The position numbers and the translations under genes are program-made. 64,000 nucleotides of DNA, from NCBI RefSeq assembly GCF_001279585.1, contig NZ_LGEC01000059.1:45544-109543 (forward strand), written 5' to 3'. Positions 58,522 through 64,000 of this stretch are shown piece by piece (positions within the stretch are counted from its first letter, which is position 1; each line of letters begins with the position of its first letter). The stretch is from Nocardiopsis sp. NRRL B-16309. Lineage in GTDB: Bacteria > Actinomycetota > Actinomycetes > Streptosporangiales > Streptosporangiaceae. The notes under the pieces were generated by a model, which had not been told where the DNA came from, ran no database searches, and saw nothing but the letters and a program-made list of their open reading frames with translations.

Positions 58522-59850
58522 CTACACCGGCGACGGGACGGACAGAAGGCCACGGATGGTGCCCTTGAGCTGGTCGAGCGACTCCTCCGGGGTCTGGGTG
58601 CCCTGGTGGAGGGTGGTCAGGGCGCCGGCGGCCTCCTCTTGGAGCCGCCCGGCGGAGCCGCTGAACCAGGCCTCGGGCTCGAACTGGACGTTCTCCGCGG
58701 CCTCGCGGTACTCGGACTGGGGGTGCAGCGCGTCGTACTCGGCGCTCTCCACCACGGGCTGGTAGGCGGGGATGTGTCCGCCGCCGGCCCAGGTCAGGCT
58801 GTTGTGCAGCATCCACGCGGCGTACTCGGCGGCGGCCCGGGTGCGTTCGGGGTCGCGGTCGCGCTGGTGCGGGAAGACGTAGCAGTGCGAGTCGCCGCGC
58901 GTGCGGTGGTTGCCGAACACGGCGGGGAACTGGGCGGCGGAGAACTCGATGCCGGCGGCCTCCAGCGTGGGGATCTCCCAGTTGCCGTGGATCATCAGTC
59001 CGGCGTGCCCGTTGGCGATGTTGGCGGCCGTGTCGGCGTCCCTGGAGTGGCGCGGGGCCAGGCCCTCCTCGGAGAGGCGGTACATCACGTCCATGGCGGC
59101 CAGGGCCTTGTCCTCGTCCATCTCGAAGTCGTCCCCGCCGAGGACGAGTTCGCCGTCCTGCTGGCGGTAGAGCGCCCAGAAGTTGGACCAGGGGTTCCAG
59201 GTGTCCATGGAGAGCCCGTAGCCGCCGGTCACGCCCTGGATCTCGCGGAGCAGGTCGAAGTAGCCGTCCACCCCGGAGACCTCGACGAGGCGGTCGTCGG
59301 CGTCCAGCACGCCCGCCTGCCGGCACACGTCGAGGTTGATGTACTGGATCAGCACGTGGGTGTCGATGGGGATGGCGTACAGCTGCCCGTCGAAGAAGCA
59401 CTTCTCCCAGATGTTGGGCAGCACGACGGTGTCGTCGATGCCGAACTCGGCGAGCAGCGCGGGGTCGATCGGGTCGAGCAGGCGGCCGGGTGCCAGGCTC
59501 TCCAGGCGCGAGACGTGCACGGTGGCGATGTCGGCGCCCCGGCCGCCCGCGGCGCCCATGGCGACCTTGGTGTAGAAGGGGGCGCCCCAAGTGAAGGTGG
59601 TGGCGCGGAAGTCGATCCCGGGGTGCTCGGCCTGGTAGGCGTCGTGCATCTCGATCATCCGGTTGCCGTCGCCGCCCGCGAACAGGTTCCACTGCCGCAG
59701 CCGGGTGTCGCCGCTGATGAGGGTGTCGGGCGGGGCACAGCCGGCCGCCGCCAGGCCCGCGGTGGCCAGGGCGCCGGTGACGAAGGCCCGGCGGCCCGGC
59801 CCGGCCGGGGCCGGGGGTGGTGCGTGTACTGCTCCTGATGCTCTGCGCAT
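58522..59850 (-). CDS. Extracellular sugar-binding lipoprotein for oligosaccharide uptake
   Basis: Start ATG 59850, 442 aa. The signal has a twin Arg (GRRAFVTGALATAGLAAAGC) and a lipobox AAGC, so export may use Tat and lipid anchoring. The rest is the SBP_bac_1 fold with LFAGGDGNRMIEMHDAYQAE, WEKCFFDGQLYAIPIDTHVL, and GHAGLMIHGNWEIPTLEAAG. Likely ligand: arabino-oligosaccharides, by gene context with GH51. First of the transporter genes after araA. Confidence 0.88.
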   Translation of the reverse strand: MRRASGAVHAPPPAPAGPGRRAFVTGALATAGLAAAGCAPPDTLISGDTRLRQWNLFAGGDGNRMIEMHDAYQAEHPGIDFRATTFTWGAPFYTKVAMGAAGGRGADIATVHVSRLESLAPGRLLDPIDPALLAEFGIDDTVVLPNIWEKCFFDGQLYAIPIDTHVLIQYINLDVCRQAGVLDADDRLVEVSGVDGYFDLLREIQGVTGGYGLSMDTWNPWSNFWALYRQQDGELVLGGDDFEMDEDKALAAMDVMYRLSEEGLAPRHSRDADTAANIANGHAGLMIHGNWEIPTLEAAGIEFSAAQFPAVFGNHRTRGDSHCYVFPHQRDRDPERTRAAAEYAAWMLHNSLTWAGGGHIPAYQPVVESAEYDALHPQSEYREAAENVQFEPEAWFSGSAGRLQEEAAGALTTLHQGTQTPEESLDQLKGTIRGLLSVPSPV

Positions 59851-59956
59851 GGTCTCTCCTTGCGCCGGGGGGCCGGAGGGCCCGGTCGACCGGGCCCTCC
59901 GCGGTGGGGGATCTCGGGGTGCGCCCCGTCCGGGGCGCCTCGTGACCGGTGCGGGA

Positions 59957-61474
59957 TCAGACCTGGACGTACTCGATGCCGGCGAGTTCGCACAGGACGC
60001 GCCAGTCCTCGGCCCGGGCACCGGTGTTCATGACCATGTGGTGGGTGCCGCCGGCCCGCAGCCAGGCGTCCATGCAGGTCCGGACGCCCGTGGCCGGCTG
60101 GAACTGACCGTAGGGCATCTCCAGGTCGGGCAGCGCGGGGGTGTCGACCACCTCGCCCTCGGCCACGACCAGGCGGAAGCGCTCGCCGCCGAGCGCCACC
60201 AGCGACGCCAGCGTGGCCGGGCCCGGCCGGTACCGGAAGACGATCGTGGGCGGGTCGTCCAGGCCGCCGATGCCCAGCGGGCGCTTGATCAGGCGGATCG
60301 GTTCGTCGTCGCGGGCCACCCTCCAGTTGCCCTCCCCCATGTGGCTCATGAGGATGGAGTCGGTGGGGAAGTCCATCGCGTACATCTCGGTGAAGTGGCC
60401 GTCCCCGGCGAGCTGGTGCCCGGCGTAGACGATCGAGGCGGCCAGCACGTCGCCCTCGCCCGCGAACCCGTAGCCCTTGGCCATGAGGGTGGAGGCGGCG
60501 GCCATGGGCAGGCGGGCGAAGCGGCCGTCCTCGCCGATGGCGTCGAAGTGCGTGGAGTAGGCACCGCAGCCGGTTGCCTCCAGCAGCCGCTCGATGCCCA
60601 GCTGCATGCGCGCGTGGTCCTCGCGCTCCTCCTTGGACAGGCGCTCGTCCACCTCGAAGGCCCCGTCCTCCCACTCCATGAGCTCGGCGACGGCCTCGGC
60701 GGGCAGCTCGGCCATGGTGCGGTGCAGGGCGCCCGGGGCGATGATCTCGATCTCGGGTCCGAGCTTGCGCAGGAACGCGGTCTCGTCCACGCGCGCGTCG
60801 CCCATGCCGTTCATGGGGTAGCCGAACACGCCGACCCTGAGCGAGCGCAGGGCGGTGACGGCGCGTGCGGCGCGCGCCCAGCGGTCGACGCGGGCGGTGA
60901 ACTCGGCGCTCTGCCACTCCCCCGTGATGACCTCGAAGGGCAGGCCCGCGCGCACCATGGCGTTGGCGGTGTCCTGGGCGCCGTGGATGCCCTGGTTGTA
61001 GGTCATGTCGGCCATGTCCCAGGAGGGACTGACCGCGGGGTCGGGCTGGATGTTGGCCAGCGCGACCGGCAGCCGCATCTGGCTGAACAGCCGGGTGACG
61101 CGCAGGGAGGGCCCGTAGGTGAGCATGACGACCATGACGCCGTCGAGGCCGGCGGCCTCGAACTCGCGCACGGCCCGCTCGGCGTCGGCGCGGCCGCGCA
61201 CGGGCGGGCTGACCGTCCACTCGGCGGTCTCCGACAGCGAGGCGGCGACCCGGGCGGCGTAGTCGGCCTGGCGCTCGGTGATGCCGGGGATCATGTCGTC
61301 GTAGAGGGGCTGCATGATGCCGAGCAGGCCGATGCGGGGCCGCCGGTTCCTGATGGGCTCGTGGGCCGGGGAGGTCGGGAAGGAGGGGCCGCGGCCGGAG
61401 TCCTCCGGGCGGAGGCGGGAGCCCTCCTCCTCGCGGGGCGGCTCCGGGGCGTTGGCGGGTGACGGGTGGGGCAC
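59957..61474 (-). CDS. araA: L-arabinose isomerase-family protein
   Basis: GTG 61474 is chosen (after the araD stop), 505 aa, because the frame start at 61567 would run into araD. A disordered N-terminal 50 residues lead into RPRIGLLGIMQPLYDDMIPG, the fold of L-fucose/L-arabinose isomerases. Conserved parts are YNQGIHGAQDTANAM, WEDGAFEVDERL, LMSHMGEGNWRV and THHMVMNTGARAEDW with His residues for metal. It converts L-arabinose to L-ribulose. It differs from E. coli AraA and belongs to the divergent actinobacterial branch. Confidence 0.82.
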   Translation of the reverse strand: MPHPSPANAPEPPREEEGSRLRPEDSGRGPSFPTSPAHEPIRNRRPRIGLLGIMQPLYDDMIPGITERQADYAARVAASLSETAEWTVSPPVRGRADAERAVREFEAAGLDGVMVVMLTYGPSLRVTRLFSQMRLPVALANIQPDPAVSPSWDMADMTYNQGIHGAQDTANAMVRAGLPFEVITGEWQSAEFTARVDRWARAARAVTALRSLRVGVFGYPMNGMGDARVDETAFLRKLGPEIEIIAPGALHRTMAELPAEAVAELMEWEDGAFEVDERLSKEEREDHARMQLGIERLLEATGCGAYSTHFDAIGEDGRFARLPMAAASTLMAKGYGFAGEGDVLAASIVYAGHQLAGDGHFTEMYAMDFPTDSILMSHMGEGNWRVARDDEPIRLIKRPLGIGGLDDPPTIVFRYRPGPATLASLVALGGERFRLVVAEGEVVDTPALPDLEMPYGQFQPATGVRTCMDAWLRAGGTHHMVMNTGARAEDWRVLCELAGIEYVQV

Positions 61475-61484
61475 GGAGGTGTCC

Positions 61485-62135
61485 TTACTGGCCGTAGACG
61501 TTCTGGTAGCGGTCGTAGAGGGCGTCGATGTGTTCCTGGGGCAGGCGCTCGACGGGGCCGTTCGCACGGGCGATGTGCACGGTGCGGGCGACGTCCTCGC
61601 ACATCACGGCGGCCTTGACGGCGGCGCGGGCCGTGTCGCCGATGGTGAACACGCCGTGGCCGCGCATGAGCACGGCCGGGGAGCGCTGGCCGTCGAGGGT
61701 GGCGACCAGGCCCTTGCCGATGTCGTCGCCGCCGATGAGGGCGAACGGGCCGACCGGGATGTCGCCGCCGAACTCGTCGGCCATCGCGGTGATGGCGCAC
61801 GGGACGGGTTCGCCGCGGGCCGCCCAGGCGGTGGCGTAGGGGCTGTGCGTGTGCACCACACCTCCCACGTCGGGGCGCGCCCGGTAGACGTAGGCGTGCG
61901 CGGCGGTGTCGCTGGAGGGCTTGTGGCGGCCCTCGACGACCGTGCCGTCGAGGTCGCACACCACCATGTCCTCGGGGGTGAGGTCCTCGTAGGACACACC
62001 GCTGGGCTTGATCACCATCAGGTCCGCGTCGGGGACGCGGGCGGAGATGTTGCCGCTGGTCCAGGTCACCAGGTTCCAGCGCAGGAGTTCGGCGTGCAGG
62101 GCGCACACCTGCTCGCGCAGGGCGTCGGTGGTCAT
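61485..62135 (-). CDS. araD: L-ribulose-5-phosphate 4-epimerase
   Basis: The 216-aa product is a class II aldolase-fold enzyme: TSGNISARVP and KPSGVSYEDL (phosphate binding), VVHTHSPYATAWAARG (His-x-His zinc site), LMRGHGVFTIG (His) and the final Tyr-rich DRYQNVYG. It turns L-ribulose-5-phosphate into D-xylulose-5-phosphate for the pentose phosphate pathway. Coupled by ATGA to araB and followed closely by araA. Confidence 0.95.
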   Translation of the reverse strand: MTTDALREQVCALHAELLRWNLVTWTSGNISARVPDADLMVIKPSGVSYEDLTPEDMVVCDLDGTVVEGRHKPSSDTAAHAYVYRARPDVGGVVHTHSPYATAWAARGEPVPCAITAMADEFGGDIPVGPFALIGGDDIGKGLVATLDGQRSPAVLMRGHGVFTIGDTARAAVKAAVMCEDVARTVHIARANGPVERLPQEHIDALYDRYQNVYGQ

Positions 62136-63826
62136 CGTGTTCCCTTCCGGGCGGCGTTGCGGAGGGCGCGCAGCCGGTGCAGGCTCGCGCTCCCCCCGCG
62201 GCCGAAGTGGTCGTGCAGTTCGGTGTAGAGGGCGAAGAGGTCGTCGTAGGCGGCGGCGCGCGCGGGGTCGGGGTCGACGGTGTCCTCGCGGACGCCGCCC
62301 ATGGCCGCGGAGGCGGCGTGGATGTCGGGGTGGGCCCCGGCCGCGACCGCCGCGTGGATGGCGGCGCCCACGGCACAGCTCTGTTCGGAGGCCACGAGCC
62401 GGATCGGCCGGTCGAGCACGTCGGCGTAGACCTGCAGGACGAAGGGGTTGCGGACCATGCCGCCGCCGACGGTGAAGTCGTGGACGGGGACTCCGGCGGC
62501 CTCGAAGGCCTCGACGATGGTGCGGGTGCCGAAGGCGGTGGCCTCGACCAGGGCGCGGTAGACCTCCTCGGGCCGGGTGGCCAGGGTGAGGCCGACCAGG
62601 ACGCCGGACAGGTCGTGGTCGACCAGGACCGACCGGTTGCCGCTGTGCCAGTCCAGGGCGACCAGGCCGTGGGAGCCGACGGGCGCCTCGGCGGCCATGT
62701 CCGAGAGCAGGTCGTGGACGGACAGGCCGCGTTCGCGGGCGCGGTCGTGGTATTCCGGGGGGACGTAGGAGTCGGCGAACCAGGCGAAGATGTCGCCGAC
62801 GCCGCTCTGCCCGGCCTCGTAGCCCCACATGCCGGGGGCGATGCCGCCGAGGGCGAGCCCGCACATGCCGGGCACCTCGGCCAGGACGTCGGAGTTCATG
62901 ACGTGGCAGGTGCTGGTGCCCATGATGGCGAGCATCCGGCCGGTCCCGGTGGTCTGGGCGGTGGCGGCGGTGACGTGGGCGTCGACGTTGCCGACGGCCA
63001 CCGGCACGCCCTCGGGGACGCCGGTCCAGGCGGCGGCGCGGGCGGTGACGCGGCCGGCGCGCTCGCCGAGCTGGGAGAGGGGGTGGTCGAGCTTGTCCTG
63101 GGCGAAGGAGGCGAAGGCGGGGTCGAGGGCGCCCAGGAAGTCCGGGCTCGGCCAGGCGCCGTCCTGGTGGATGCCCTTGTACCCCGCGGTGCAGACGTTG
63201 CGGGTCTCCTGTCCGCACAGCTCCCACACGATCCAGTCGGCGGCCTCGATCCACCGGTCGGCGCGGTGGTAGGTCTCGGGGTCCTCACGCAGGACCTGCA
63301 GGCCCTTGGCGAACTGCCACTCGGAGGAGATCTTTCCGCCGTAGCGGGGCAGCCACGCCTCGCCGCGGGAGGCGGCCAGGGCGTTGATGTCGTCGGCCTC
63401 GCGCTGGGCCGCGTGGTGCTTCCAGAGCTTGGGCCAGGCGTGCGGGCGGTCGGCGAGTCCGGGGAGTTCGTTGAGCGGGGTGCCCTCGCGGGTGACGGGC
63501 ATGACGGTGCAGGCGGTGAAGTCGGTGCCGATGCCGATGATGTCGGCCGGGTCGACGCCGGCGGCGGCGATGGCCTCGGGGACGGCGGTGCGCAGGACCT
63601 GCCGGTAGTCCTCGGGCGACTGGAGCGCGGTCTCGGGCGCGAGGGCCTCGGTGCCGCCGGGCAGGGTGCTGGAGATGACGCCGTGCTCGTACTCGTGGAC
63701 GGCGGTGCCCAGTTCGGCCCCGTCGGCCACGCGGACGACGACGGCGCGGCCGGAGAGGGTGCCGAAGTCCACCCCGACGACCACGGCGTCCGGACCGGTG
63801 TTGTGAGCGTTAACAATCTGGGCCAC
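62132..63826 (-). CDS. araB: L-ribulokinase
   Basis: GTG start at 63826, 564 aa, the FGGY kinase size for AraB. It shows VGVDFGTLSGRAVVV (phosphate 1), TDFTACTVMPV, IMGTSTCHVMNSD, and the C-terminal FTVGGGMVRNPFVLQVYADV (adenosine site, GGG). It phosphorylates L-ribulose with ATP. It heads the leftward arabinose operon; operator-like sequences lie within its first codons and just upstream. Confidence 0.95.
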   Translation of the reverse strand: MAQIVNAHNTGPDAVVVGVDFGTLSGRAVVVRVADGAELGTAVHEYEHGVISSTLPGGTEALAPETALQSPEDYRQVLRTAVPEAIAAAGVDPADIIGIGTDFTACTVMPVTREGTPLNELPGLADRPHAWPKLWKHHAAQREADDINALAASRGEAWLPRYGGKISSEWQFAKGLQVLREDPETYHRADRWIEAADWIVWELCGQETRNVCTAGYKGIHQDGAWPSPDFLGALDPAFASFAQDKLDHPLSQLGERAGRVTARAAAWTGVPEGVPVAVGNVDAHVTAATAQTTGTGRMLAIMGTSTCHVMNSDVLAEVPGMCGLALGGIAPGMWGYEAGQSGVGDIFAWFADSYVPPEYHDRARERGLSVHDLLSDMAAEAPVGSHGLVALDWHSGNRSVLVDHDLSGVLVGLTLATRPEEVYRALVEATAFGTRTIVEAFEAAGVPVHDFTVGGGMVRNPFVLQVYADVLDRPIRLVASEQSCAVGAAIHAAVAAGAHPDIHAASAAMGGVREDTVDPDPARAAAYDDLFALYTELHDHFGRGGSASLHRLRALRNAARKGTR

Positions 63827-63887
63827 GCGGGTGCCCTCCTCGGGGTCGGTACTGGGGGTCGGTGCGGATATCGTTGCGAGCGTTCAG
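63801..63887. promoter_or_regulatory. Two LacI-type operator-like sites at the araB start
   Basis: TTGTGAGCGTTAACAA (63801-63816, near-palindrome within araB codons 4-9) resembles GTTGCGAGCGTTCAG (63873-63887), 47 bp upstream of the GTG. The GAGCGTT core is typical of LacI-family operators. A LacI-type arabinose repressor would sit outside the window. Confidence 0.55.
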
Positions 63888-64000
63888 CGGGGTCGGGCGG
63901 GCGGGGCCGCCCGCCGGGGGGCGGGCCCTCCTCTCGCGAGGCGGCTCCGGAGCGGGGGTCGGAGGTACGGACGGGAAGCCGGGGGCGGGCGGGGTCGGGC

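Noticed and set aside
61475..61567. ATG start of the araA frame at 61567
   Set aside because: It would overlap araD by about 80 bp; GTG 61474 directly after the araD stop fits operon spacing.

Overview
The window comes from a high-GC, Gram-positive actinomycete. The G+C-rich third codon positions, the WhiB and SsgA-like regulators, the TraB-type DNA translocase and the dnaG/sigma-factor pair all point to a sporulating filamentous actinobacterium. Nocardiopsis or a close relative is my best guess, but that is inference and no species marker is present.

Layout. (1) 1-3599 is chromosome: a 3'-truncated SGNH/GDSL hydrolase, an intergenic array of degenerate ~36-bp repeats, a family 2 glycosyltransferase and a small unknown gene. 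(2) 3600-31221 is an integrated actinomycete integrative and conjugative element (AICE) of about 27.6 kb. A 51-bp direct repeat bounds it. The right copy is the 3' half of an intact tRNA-Met(CAU) gene and the left copy is the displaced tRNA end. From left to right the element carries: an AT-rich cargo pair (membrane protein plus HNH-like protein), lipoproteins, a replication-relaxation protein, a ribbon-helix-helix/PIN-like pair, a DUF1152 protein, and a gntR-acetyltransferase-unknown operon. A GntR operator pair follows, then a long rightward operon with Spd-like spread genes, TraB, SsgA-like and WhiB-like regulators, a sliding-clamp paralogue, a Nudix protein, a DEDD exonuclease, a primase-polymerase, an ATPase/helicase, excisionase and integrase. 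(3) 31251-50900 is chromosomal housekeeping: malate dehydrogenase, a DUF3516 helicase, a split RibD-like pair, an S-adenosyl methyltransferase, two tandem tRNA-Asn genes, a FAD/Fe-S oxidoreductase, a GH18 chitinase, a primary-type sigma factor, DNA primase, and a pair of binding-protein-like genes, one of them fused to a VWA domain. (4) 51054-63826 is one leftward arabinose block: araB-araD-araA, a binding protein with two permeases for oligosaccharides, a GH51 arabinofuranosidase, and a ChvE/MmsA/MmsB-type monosaccharide ABC transporter. LacI-type operator-like sites sit at its upstream end.

How it works together. The AICE looks complete for excision (xis, int, att), replication (prim-pol, helicase, clamp, exonuclease, replication-relaxation protein), transfer (TraB plus Spd proteins) and control (GntR with two inverted operators). 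The most unusual signals in it are non-coding. Hairpins sit 20-36 nt before many start codons. Two collinear control regions lie on either side of traB at a constant 2409-bp offset. There is a strongly folded 340-bp non-coding stretch after the first spd gene. GC-rich octamer iterons are shared between two distant replication genes. The arabinose block would import arabino-oligosaccharides and free L-arabinose, release arabinose with GH51, and convert it through ribulose and ribulose-5-phosphate to xylulose-5-phosphate.
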